Source of the DNA: Podaxis mareebaensis
Lineage: Eukaryota; Basidiomycota; Agaricomycetes; Agaricales; Agaricaceae
Length of the DNA stretch: 64,000 nucleotides
Reading direction: 5' to 3'
Assembly (NCBI GenBank): GCA_018524725.1
Contig: JAEUWP010000581.1
Span: 52,657-116,656 of the forward strand
Every line of letters starts with the position of its first letter. Position 1 is the first letter of the stretch. Below are positions 42,301 through 52,572 of the stretch, piece by piece. The notes under the pieces were generated by a model that saw only the letters and a list, made by a program, of their open reading frames with translations, was not told the DNA's origin and ran no database searches. Made by a program: the position numbers and the translations under genes.

Positions 42301-45162
42301 CTTGCTCCTATTTACAGAGTTTAACACCCGCGGCTCGCGCTCGAACGCCGCCGTCCAATTCAGGCGTGGGTCCAAAGCTGCAGTAATTAAGGAAGCAGCC
42401 AAGGCCGTTGGCTCTGACGAAGAAAAGAAAGCCGTCTCTCAGGAAGCCACAATCACGGACGAAAACGGCGGTGGCGGAGAGGGACAAGAAAAGAGGAAAG
42501 AGGTGTTGAGGGAGCAACCAAAGATGGTGAATACATTTTCTTGGCAGCATATTGACTATGTCATCCCTATGAGTGGGGGAAAGAAGCAAAAGTTACTGGA
42601 CGATGTGTCTGGATTTGTGAGTCCGGGGAAGCTGACGGCGTTGATGGGTGAGTCTGGTGCTGGCAAGGTGTGTGTGCTACTCCAACCCAAACCGAGAAGG
42701 GGAACGCTTATGAAGTGTAGACGACACTTTTGAACGTTCTAGCAGAACGTGTAGATACGGGCGTCGTCACGGGCGACAGGTTCTTTAATGGGCAACCCCT
42801 CCCATCGGATTTCCAGGCGCAGACCGGATATTGTCAACAGATGGATACACATGAGCCGACAAGTAGTGTGAGGGAAGCATTGAGGTTCTCGGCAAGGCTT
42901 AGACAACCCTCGAGCGTACCTGTGGAAGAGAAAGATGCTTAGTGAGTATTGGTCTAGATATATGAGAATTGGTGGTGATAGGTGGTTATAGTGCAGATAA
43001 AGTTCTTGAGATGTGTGGACTTGGGGCGGTTGCTGACGCCATCGTGGGCACGTTGGGTGTCGAGGAGAGGAAGAGGACAACCATTGGTGTTGAGCTCGCT
43101 GCTAAGGTACGTCCCCGAGTGGTTATACTTACTTGTATGTAACGAAAGTTGATGGTTCATGTAAAGCCGAAACTTTTGTTGTTCCTGGATGAACCGACGT
43201 CTGGTTTGGACTCGCAGAGTGCATGGGGAATTGTGTCGTTCCTGAGAGAGCTGGCGGATAACGGTCAGGCCATACTATGCACGTAGGTCTTTTTTAAACA
43301 TTCCTATGGTAGTGAACTTACGCTATCACCCAGAATTCATCAGGTACATAAATTCCTTCCGGGCAATAACAGTGGTGACTGATGAGTCTATCAAAGCCTT
43401 CCGCAGAACTGTTCGGGGTGAGTGTGATTTTGTTTTATCAGGGTTATGCAGGTGAACCACGATTTGGTAGGTTTTCGACAGGTTATTGCTCTTGCGCAAA
43501 GGCGGTCAGACGGTATATTTTGGCGATATAGGAAAGGATGCGTCTTCAGTGATTAACTACTTCGTGGCTGGAGGCGGACGTCCTTGCAGTCCCGGCGAAA
43601 ACCCGTACGTTCTTCTGTGGCACTTGCAGCTCCCAGGGCTAACAATGGCTCCAGTGCTGAATATATGCTTGAAGTTGTCGGTGCGGGTGCAACAGCTGTA
43701 GCAGACCGAGATTGGTACGAGGTATGGCTCAACTCTAAAGAGCGTCGACAACTCGAAGAGGACCTCGAACATATACACGCTGAGGGGAGGAAAGAACCTC
43801 CCGTCGCGCAAACTCTTCATGGAACGTACGCGACTCCATGGACGTTTCAGACAAGATTGTTGCTTCAGCGGCAGTATGCCAGTTACTGGCGCAACCCGAC
43901 TTATCTGATATCCAAGCTCACGCTCAACATCTTTGGAGGGTTATTTATTGGGTTCACTTTTTTCAAGTCGGGCGACACGATACAGGCTAACCAGGATAAA
44001 CTCTTCGTGAGCGTTATTGAATCTTTTGCCACGAGCTCCGCACTGATTTGTTTAGGCGATATTCATGGGGACTGTTCTGGTGAGTTTCGAATGGTTTAAC
44101 CTTATTTACTGTCAGTGGTTGATGGCGTCGCAGAGCGCTCCACTTGGAGGTCAAGTCCACGTACCTTACATCAATGTATGCAACCCTCTATTCCTCCACT
44201 TTACCTTTCCCTCTGCTAAGTTGCTCTCCAGATGCGGAACATCTACGAAATCCGCGAACGGCCAAGTCGAATGTACGACTGGTCAGCATTGACGACTGCC
44301 CAGCTTTTTTGTGAGATCCCGTGGAATATGCTGGGATCCTCGCTCTTCTTTGTCTCTTGGTACTGGACGGTTGGATTCGCGAGCTCCAGAGGTGGATTCA
44401 CGTACTTCACCTACGGCGTCCAGTTTCCACTGTATTGGACAACGATCGCGTTGACGGTCGCCTCTGCATGTCCGACGGCTGAAATTGCTGGGCTCTTGTA
44501 TTCGTTCTTGTTCACGTTTGTTCTGACATTGTGCGTCGACTTCTCGCGTCATGCTCACGAGGTATGCTAATGCATCCCCGTAGTAACGGTGTGCTACAGC
44601 CTTATCGTCAACTTGGGTGGTGGCGATGGATGTATCATCTATCTCCGTACACGTACCTCATTGAAGCTATCTTGGGACAAGGTACGTTGTAAGAGCTGTT
44701 AAATAAACTTCATCTAACCGACACCCTATCCAGCTATTGGCAGAATGGAGATCAACTGCTCATCCACAGAACTTGTTACCCTTGACCCCCCTTCGGGTCA
44801 ATCATGTGGAACATTCCTCCAAGAATACATTTCACGCGCTGGTGGATACGTCACGAACCCAGATGCTACGAGTGGCTGTCAGTTCTGCTCAGCACGAACA
44901 ACGGATCAATGGATGGGCCCTACGTTCAACATATACTACGAGCACCACTGGCGAGACTTTGCGATTTTCTGGGGATATATTGCCTTCAACGTGAGTTATC
45001 TTTCTCACCCTTACGAGGCGGCTTTGATATCCAGCTTGGGAACAGACAGTATTAGTGTATCTCTTCACATACTTAATACGGGTGCGATCACACAAAGGTC
45101 TCATAGCGGTAATTCGAAGAAGTTTCTCCGCTGTCTTTGATGCGTTCAAGTTTACAAAGTAA
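39353..45162 (+). CDS. Pleiotropic drug resistance ABC transporter (ABCG, full size)
   Basis: ATP-driven exporter of xenobiotics and lipids in the plasma membrane, about 1400 aa, (NBD-TMD)2 order, in some 20 exons. The N-terminal tail is charged. NBD1 has Walker [13 protein letters not shown] (split by an intron at 40019-40102), signature [10 protein letters not shown] and the PDR-type Walker B end [15 protein letters not shown]1 runs from about 41200 to 42330 ([13 protein letters not shown] onward). NBD2 has Walker A GESGAGKTTLLN, a signature in the fungal degenerate form ([15 protein letters not shown]) and [21 protein letters not shown]2 follows with the PDR cysteine-rich extracellular loop ([17 protein letters not shown]). 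The last exon reads [13 protein letters not shown] and ends FKFTK at 45162. This asymmetric NBD pair is normal for the family. All parts are present. Confidence 0.92.
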
Positions 45163-45215
45163 TGTAATATGGACCCAAGTAGGATATCTGCCAAATTGAA
45201 CTTGCCATAATTTTG

Positions 45216-46902
45216 CTAAGTATTGTCCTTCTTAACACCCACAATTGGCGCCCATTTCTCCCGCTTATCCCTACGGTCACGCATCGCTCGCCGATGAGCC
45301 TGGATTGCGACTGTACTGTGAAATGCGTGCAGAAGTTTGCGCAACTCGCTTATGTAGGTTTGCTGAGTAGGCTCCGTCCCAGAAAGGTGATTCAACATAG
45401 GGAACAGCATCAAGATATTCTTCGCAAGATCAATTTTCCCATCCCAATCGGACGGCGCACTGGAATACCTCGTCACTGATAGTTCCGTCAGAGGACAGTC
45501 AGTGATTGGCGTTTTCATCGGCAACGGCGCCTGTAGATCCGTCAGATTAAGAGGAAGCATGAGTTCTCGGAGATAAGATAACTGGGATAGCTCGACCAGA
45601 ACCATCGCACTGAAAAATACACCGTAATCGTCGAGAATCGCGAGGGTACGCAGTTCTGGCCAAGAATTTACGAGACCAGTAATACCCGTGTCTGCGAGGC
45701 AGTGGGGTATCGCACGAAGGCGGAAGGACTTCATAGTAGTTCGGGAAACGATGGGTGAAAGATCTTGCATCAGCAGTGGGGGATCCCGGAAGTGTGATAC
45801 GGCTTCGAGAGACAAGCACTGCATTTGGAGGAAACTGGAAGCAGTTCGATCGCAGAGTGTTTTCCAGACCAGTCCAGCCGCTTGGGCAATGATTATGGAA
45901 AGTGAAACTACGGAAGGGGACATGATAGCGTCCAGGAACTCCTGTAAGTCACTGGGGTTGCCTGTGATACAAAGATTGCGTAGGACGGGAGAGACAGCAA
46001 GTTTCGGGCGCTCGCCAGGCGAAGCTGTGTCTCGAAGAGGGAATAGCCTGAGGTCAATCCTCAGATCCTTGAGGTGATCGAGTTTATTGAGAATGTCGGC
46101 TACGGTGACGGGCGATTGGGTATATCGCTGGATGGATTGCCTCTCGAAATCAAATTCCAGGGACAAGGACTCCAATCCGTTGAAAAGAGCACAGCGTTGC
46201 AGAAGGTTGGGAGAGGGATAACCTCGATATGTGATATGAGTCGGCTCCAATGATTGGGATTTGAGCATATTCTGGAAAATCTCCACACCCCCAACGTGAG
46301 CAGACGAGGCAGTGTAAGAGATTTTCCGCAGCATAGGCGACATCAAGGGCAAAGCGGAATGGAGCCAGTACCCAATGTTATTAGTCGTACGGAGATCGAA
46401 AGATAACGATCTCAATCTCGGAAGCAAAGGGGTAGTGACACTCAGACCCAAGCTCGCGACAAGCATGGACCACAGTGTCAATTCTCTAGCTCCCGTAGGT
46501 TGGACGTGGAAGTCTTGAATGCGGGAAAGATAGCCCAATGCACACGCCCTTTGCTCCTCAGTTAAAGGCTTCCTTAAAATCTGCGTCAAACTGCCATCAG
46601 AAAGTCGGGCTTGAGAAGGGTGCAGTCCAGGAAATCCTTACCCAATAACCCCCGAAATTATCTTGTTGAAAAGTCAAGGTTTCGTCGCTCGTGCAACACG
46701 AATTGATCGCTTTACAAACAGGTTCGAGCGAAGTCATGCTCTGCCACAGACCATCGAGCGCAAGGCTTGTGAGCGTCCGTGATAACAGCGCTACACGAAG
46801 GAGAGCACAACGCTTCGCGGTTATCTCCTCTTGGGAGTCATTGGTGACAGAGACACCGAGGTATGGAACAACATCGGTCCATACATCGAGATTGCCTAGC
46901 AT
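45216..46902 (-). CDS. F-box-like/LRR protein, second cluster copy E
   Basis: 541-aa protein in two exons, 46902-46642 and 46580-45216. The phase-0 intron follows the Trp of FGGYW; exon 2 begins ILRKPLTEEQRACALGYLSR. The F-box-like part reads NLDVWTDVVPYLGV, LRVALLSRTLTSLALDGLW and MTSLEPVCKAINS. Leucine-rich repeats follow. Convergent with the ABC transporter: only 53 bp lie between the stops, so the two 3' UTRs probably overlap. Closest relative is copy F next door (same ILRKPLT/TLRKPLT junction, YLSRI(Q/R)), consistent with tandem duplication. Confidence 0.78.
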
Positions 46903-47081
46903 TTCTGCTCACTTCTTGCAGATTGTGTTTGAATGAAAAATTGGAAAAGTAAGGATTTTGACTGAGCAAGTATGCAGCACACGTGTCGGAAACTGGAAAC
47001 AACGTGCGGGTTCCAACATTCACAAATACTACCAAATACACAGTTATCAGTGACTACCCTTTGTAAATGGCATCGAATATT

Positions 47082-48774
47082 TCAGTCAGTCGTAACACTT
47101 TCTACCGACGGGGATAACTGATTCTGTCGCTTTTCAAAGTCCTTCCTCCGTAAATACGTGATTATCATACCACGGAACGACGCAATTAATTTCTCCAACT
47201 CGCCCAAATAGGCTTGATGAGAGGAACCTGAGGAATGGGTAACGATTCGCTCAAGCATAGGAAACAACATGAGGAGATTCCTCGCCAACTCGATCTTTCC
47301 TCCCAGGCTAGGAGGAGAGGATGAGACGTTTGTTATGGTGAGCTCTTGAACCAAGCTGTGGGATATCGGCACTGACTCGTCGGATAGTGCGTCTTGGAGG
47401 AACGTCAAATCAAGAGGGAGTTTGATCCGGCGCAGATGATTCGCTTGTGAAAGCCTGATCAATAGGGAAGCGGAGAAGTGAATGGTATAGTCGTTTGTGA
47501 TTGCAAGGGTGTGGAGTGTTGGCCAGCAGTCCAATAAGCCGCTCATATTCGCTTCGGTGAGACAGTGAGGTATGCCATCGAGTTCCAGCGACTGCATCGT
47601 CGAGCGTGATATCAAGGCTGACAAATCCTGCATCAGTATCTGTTGGACTCCCGCCGATCCAGCTCTCCGCAAGCTGAGAGAGTGCAGATGTGGGAAATTG
47701 GAAACGATTCGGTCGCAGATCACCTTCCAGACTAGCCCATTAGGCTGGAAGATAGCGATGGAGAGTGATTGGACGGAAGAGGATTTGACCCCGTCAAGAA
47801 GAAACTGCCCAATCCCAGACGCGTCACCGGTGATGGAAAGCCTCTGCAGGAGAGGTGATGGTACGATATCCCGCGGGTCCGTCGCGTTGCGAAATGGAAA
47901 TACTCTGAGGTCAATCTCCAGGTCCTTGAGATTCTGAAGCTTCTCAAGGACCTCGGTGATGGTGACCCCGGAGGTGTATCGCTGGATGGACGACCGACCG
48001 AATTCACAATTCAGTTTGAGTGTTTCAAGATCATTGAACGCTAAGCAGGTCCGGAGAAGGGATGAGGAAGGGTAACCGCGATAAGTGATATGGGTTAACC
48101 CGAGTGATTGTGACCTGAACATAGCCTGAAGTGTATCAATTCCGGCAGCATGGAGCGATGATGGAGCATTGTATGAGATGGTCGTCAAGGTGCCAGAGAG
48201 GAGGGGATGTACTGCATTGATCCATGCCCCACCATTCCCTGCTTGGTTGAAGTTGAGTGAGAGGGATTGGAGTTTTGGTAACAGCGCCGTTGACGGACTA
48301 ATTCCTAAGCTCATGCTGAGTGTGGACCATAACCCCATCTCCCTGGTGACCCCGATCGCAACCTGCAAGTGACGGATGCGCGAAAGATACTCGTAGGCGC
48401 GGTCGCGGTCCTCCTCGGATGTAAGGGGCTTTCGCAAAGTCTTTTCCCACTTGGGTCAGTCCTGTTGTTATGTATTAAATTTGAAGATTTACCCAGTAGC
48501 CCCCATGACCATCATCTTGATATATCAAAAACTGATCATCCGGAGATGTTGCCTTTGAGTCGATGACACGGGTGATGGGCTCGAGCGAGCTCATGTCTCG
48601 CCATAAAATATCCAGTGCAGGTGTGGTGAGAGACGGCGATAGCAAAGCTATACGGAGGAGGGCTCTTCGTTTATCCTTGATCTCCGACTCAGAGTCGAGG
48701 TGCAGGGATATATAGAAATACTGAAGGACCTCCGTCCATATGTCCAGGTTGCCCAATGCACCGAGTGAGGGCAT
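47082..48774 (-). CDS. F-box-like/LRR protein, second cluster copy F
   Basis: 546-aa paralogue of copy E in the same orientation. Exons are 48774-48493 and 48440-47082, with a 52-nt phase-0 intron after HGGYW; exon 2 starts TLRKPLTSEEDRDRAYEYLS. The start MPSLGALGNLDIW is chosen to match the N-termini of the relatives, although an in-frame ATG exists at 48891. F-box-like residues: LDIWTEVLQYFYISL, RRALLRIALLSPSLTTPALD, ILWRDMSSLEPITRV. Only about 180 bp separate its stop from the start of copy E, so the copy E promoter must be compact. Confidence 0.78.
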
Positions 48775-49723
48775 GGTAGTACAATCAGCGAAGGTTAGTT
48801 GTTGGTTATACTGCGGTTGGATCATCCCAAAGTCCGTCCTTTTTAAGTCTGTTAGGGGTGCTTCTATTGTCATGCAACCCGAGTCACACATGCAGTCGGT
48901 GGTAGAACCTCGTGGAGTACTCGTTCAAACGTTCACTCCCCACCAGATACAGTGCATACCCTTATGATAAACACCATCTATTTATTCATCTATTTTATTC
49001 GCATTCTCAATCTCAATTGCTTGTGCACCCGCGAAAGCCTACTTTTCACAGCTCTCCCGCTTTGCCTCTTTTCAGATATGATACAAGTGAAGACATTGAA
49101 GAAGACTGTAGCTTACCTTCTCGAAACTTCCTTGTACAAAACGTGGCAAGCCACAACCCTTCTGGCGCCCCGAGTGCGTCAAGTTTCAATAGGTCTGACG
49201 GACCGAACCGGTCAGTTGACCCCATTCAGGACTGCGCCCCTGACAGACAAGGGTTCTGACAGTCCCGTTTACTTGCCAGATGAAGAGATATAATTAAATT
49301 CCCTGCAAATGACAAGGCACTAAGGTGTATATGCTACACATTTTCAGCGTGATTCCAGATGTGGAACCAATTCAATTTCAATTCAGTTTTCAACTGAAAA
49401 CTTACTGAAACAAGGTTGCATATGCACTCTATTGGAAACACTGTTTTTGGCGGGATCCATGCTCTCCATACATGCACGCAAGAAACGGGAGGGGAGCAAC
49501 TACATGCATATACACCATAGCAGCAACATTAATTGATCTTGCCAGAAGATTCCCTGAGACTCATTATTAACGGGTACATATCATTTTAAAATTGCCTACA
49601 TCAAGCCTATGAAAGTAAAAGGAGCACTCCCTCAATCCATTTGTCCGAGAAATCCAGCATGTCAACTGACAGTGAATTACTACCAAACAAATAGAGAAAC
49701 AAGAGATCCTCTAAAGGGACCCC
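48775..49723. other. Intergenic region between copy F and U2
   Basis: About 950 bp without a recognised gene. A perfect small hairpin with 7-bp arms (AGTTTTC and GAAAACT) lies near 49387-49404 in an A+T-rich tract. The frame 48952-49293 (+) has no family resemblance. Confidence 0.4.
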
Positions 49724-49905
49724 TGACGACATAAGCCAATAGTGCAACGGCAAAGTCATCACGCCCAAGTCGTGCAAGCAGAGGACAAGGGACTGGGGCA
49801 ACAAAAATTAGATAACCGATAATGGAGGCGGTGCCTCCATAATAGTGGTTAAACTATTAAGAACAGATACTACACTTGATCTAAGCCAAAAGGCCAGAGT
49901 GGTAA
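49724..49905 (-). ncRNA. U2 spliceosomal snRNA
   Basis: On the minus strand the sequence shows, in order: CTCTGGCCTTTTGGCTTAGA (5' stem-loop I); then ATCAAGTGTAGTATCTGTTC containing the GTAGTA branch-site recognition sequence at 49868-49873; the TTAATAGTTTAACCACTATTA region; a GGAGGC-ACC-GCCTCC hairpin near 49824-49838 (stem II); a TAATTTTTG Sm site at about 49802-49809; and 3' stem-loops, the last closed by TGATGAC/GTCGTCA with TTGCACTA in its loop. This matches the universal U2 order, and the 5' third is nearly identical to the conserved consensus. Ends are estimated by alignment to that consensus. It base-pairs with the intron branch site during splicing. Confidence 0.93.
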
Positions 49906-49929
49906 AGAAATCTGTATATTAAGTGGAGG

Positions 49930-49937
49930 CTTATATA
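49930..49937 (-). promoter_or_regulatory. TATA element of the U2 gene
   Basis: TATATAAG reads on the minus strand at 49937-49930, 25-32 bp before the estimated U2 5' end at 49905. That is the spacing expected of a TATA box. No other gene start lies close to it. Confidence 0.55.
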
Positions 49938-50666
49938 TGACAGGGCGGCGTGCACGGACCATACCTGTATTTGGTCTGTGTGCCTGTACGGGGTCGATGC
50001 GTGTCCTGACTCAACTTTGATCAGAGGAAATCAGTAATTACTTATGTACGATACGAAACAGCGGTTTATTTGGGGGTTGATAAACTAACTAGAAATCCCA
50101 TTTTACGCCCACAAATAGTGTAGGTAAAGTCGCTGCGCGTTGTGTGCGTCAAACGATATGTCCTTGGGGAATCATGTACGGCTTTCAAAGTAGCGGTGTT
50201 GGTGACAGCGGTATGCCGCTGACAGGGCACGGTACAACATTTAACCGGGCAATTGCGGTTGAACACCTCGGTGAGGGGCTATAAGCGGAGCTGCGTGAGG
50301 TTATTCCTCCGAAGATAAGCACAAACAGAACGCATATATAAGAGTACCAAGAACTCATACAATGAATACCGTACGAAATACTAAATTGATCACACAACTG
50401 TAGCCAATTGAGGCGTAGACGGACTTGATTCTGAGTGCCACAAGCACTCCCTCTCTCGATGCACCAACACACCAGATATATCGTTGAAAACGTTTTTGCA
50501 GCAGCAGCACTCCCTCACGAATTGCATCAGTACAAAATTCGAAAATCTCGATCAGACATCATAGCCGGGCGTATGAACTTCAAGCAGAAAAAAAAACCAG
50601 GAAGACATATGCATCACTGTGCCACCTTCAAGCTTCGAGCCTCATTCTTCGCTCCAAAGACGGCAA
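49938..50666. other. Intergenic region upstream of U2
   Basis: This lies between the U2 TATA element and the stop of F-box copy G (-). It presumably holds the upstream U2 promoter and the copy G 3' UTR. No other feature was recognised. Confidence 0.4.
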
Positions 50667-52221
50667 TCAAACACGGTTCGCAAGCAACTCACGAAAACTC
50701 GCGATAAGCTCCTGCAATTCTTCCAACAATCCCTCTCCATCATACTCAGAGACAATCCTGCTCAAATTTGGGAACAAGCGCAAGAGATTCCGAAGCACAA
50801 CTATTTTCTTCGCCCCCTTGGTAGGAATTCCCGTCCACCGACAGCATCTGAGTTCCGTCAAATGGCAACGCGACTGACGAGTAGATGTCGGCAAAGGATC
50901 AGTCAAGAAAGTGAAGTCTAACGGAAGAGTGATGCTTCGCAGTTGTGGGTGTTTGGAGATGGAAAGGAGGACCGAGGATGAGATGAGCTCCCCAGCCCAG
51001 TTGATAGACAAAGTGCGGAGCTGACGCCACGACTTCAGCGCTGATGCGAGGTCCTCCGGCGTCAGCTGGTGAGGCACGTCGTCAAGCTGGAAGGTTTTCA
51101 GTTTACTTGTGTGAGCCAGGAAGGATTCCATGTCTTCAATCGACAGCTTTTCTGAATCCAGGCGGGATTGCATCATCAAACGGAGGTGGAAATGCTGCAG
51201 ATGGGGGACAAGGGATATCAAGAACAAGCGTCTGTAGTTCAGGCCTCCAGCCATGACGGTGAAAAAGAGGGTGTGAAGGGATGGCAAGCGCCATCGTAGG
51301 GTCAGCGATTGGGAGATGGTGACCCGAAAGATTTGCAGGTTCGGGAGAGCGAGAAGCGGCGCCCTCGTGTCCGGATCACCAGCTGGACCGATAGATATCT
51401 GTAATTCTTCAAGGTCTGCTAGTGAAGCAAGTGTCGAACATAGCCTAGCGTCATAGGCTATGGGGTTTTCGGGGCCGTTGTCAACAAGCAGACGCCGGAG
51501 CGTCCGGAACTGTTGGACACCTTCGGGAATATCTCGAAGATTGGCGCACCGATAGGCCACTTCAATCAGTCCGGGTAGTTGACTCGATTGGATGACATAG
51601 TTGTGGACTGTTTCGAGGTAAGTCGTCCATGGACCCATAAGCGTGATCGAAGTAAGCGGCGGTGAAAGGATGTGAGTGATCGCACTCCCCAACTGCAGGC
51701 CGCGCGGTGCAGTAAAGCGGAGTAGTAAGTATCTGAGATCCAGAAGAATGGCGGATTTTGAGTGAAGCAGGGTGGAGATGATGTGCCAGAGTTCGAGTTC
51801 CTTCCAAACAACACACACGTGGAGTCGTCGAATGCGCGTTAGGTATCTTTCGACGCGACTTTGAAGGCTTTGGTCCACAATCGGTTGGCGCAGATGCTAA
51901 ACTCATCGCGTCAGACGCTAAGCACTCTACAGGAACAAAGAAACTAACCCAAGAGGGCGGTTGACCATCATGGTATTCCAGATAGCGAACTGTCCCACCA
52001 TTCCACGAATTGATGACATAGGATACAGGCACGAGCGTTGTCATGTTCTTCCACAAGGTGTCCAATCCGGGATCAACCAACTTTGCAGAAAGCAAGGCAA
52101 CCGCAAGTGCTGCTTTCCTCTTCTCCTTGACCACGGACGCGTCATCATCGTCCAAAGACGCCTCAAGATGTTTGAGAATTTCCATCCAGACATCTAAGTT
52201 GTCCAAGGATCTGGATGCCAT
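50667..52221 (-). CDS. F-box-like/LRR protein, second cluster copy G
   Basis: 500-aa protein in exons 52221-51949 and 51896-50667, with the family phase-0 intron directly after Trp (QPPSW). Exon 2 begins HLRQPIVDQSLQSRVERYL, the counterpart of ILRKPLTEEQ in copies E and F. The N-terminus MASRSLDNLDVWMEILKHLE is followed by RKAALAVALLSAKLVDPGLD and TLWKNMTTLVPVSYVINSW. LRR-type repeats follow. ATG 52221 is preferred over the in-frame 52326 by comparison with relatives. It is more divergent from E and F than they are from each other. Confidence 0.77.
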
Positions 52222-52572
52222 GAAAATAAGTACGATTTGCGGTGGGTGCGGGTAATATGCGAAGAAACCGAAACCTTTGATCCAAAGAGAAAGCAATTTA
52301 GCCGTTGCTAGCCTCAAGGTCTTCATAGAAAGCCGGTCCGGGAAGGGCCTTGGCGCTTCATAGGTTTAGGTTTTCCTTTCATCGACTCTACGTACATGTT
52401 GAATATCATATTGCGATAAAGAAACAGAAACGGAAAACGTAGCAAAGGAGAGGGCGAGAACAATGTACTGTGAGGAGGAACATTATGAGCGTAGCGTCTT
52501 GGAGATGCCAGTGATAAGACAAGGAAAAAAAAGATTCAATTTTTCAGCGATGCTACTATCACTGTTTGTCTC
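52222..52572. other. Intergenic region, copy G to complex I subunit
   Basis: About 350 bp between head-to-tail minus-strand genes. It should contain the copy G promoter and the complex I subunit 3' UTR. No motif stands out. Confidence 0.4.
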
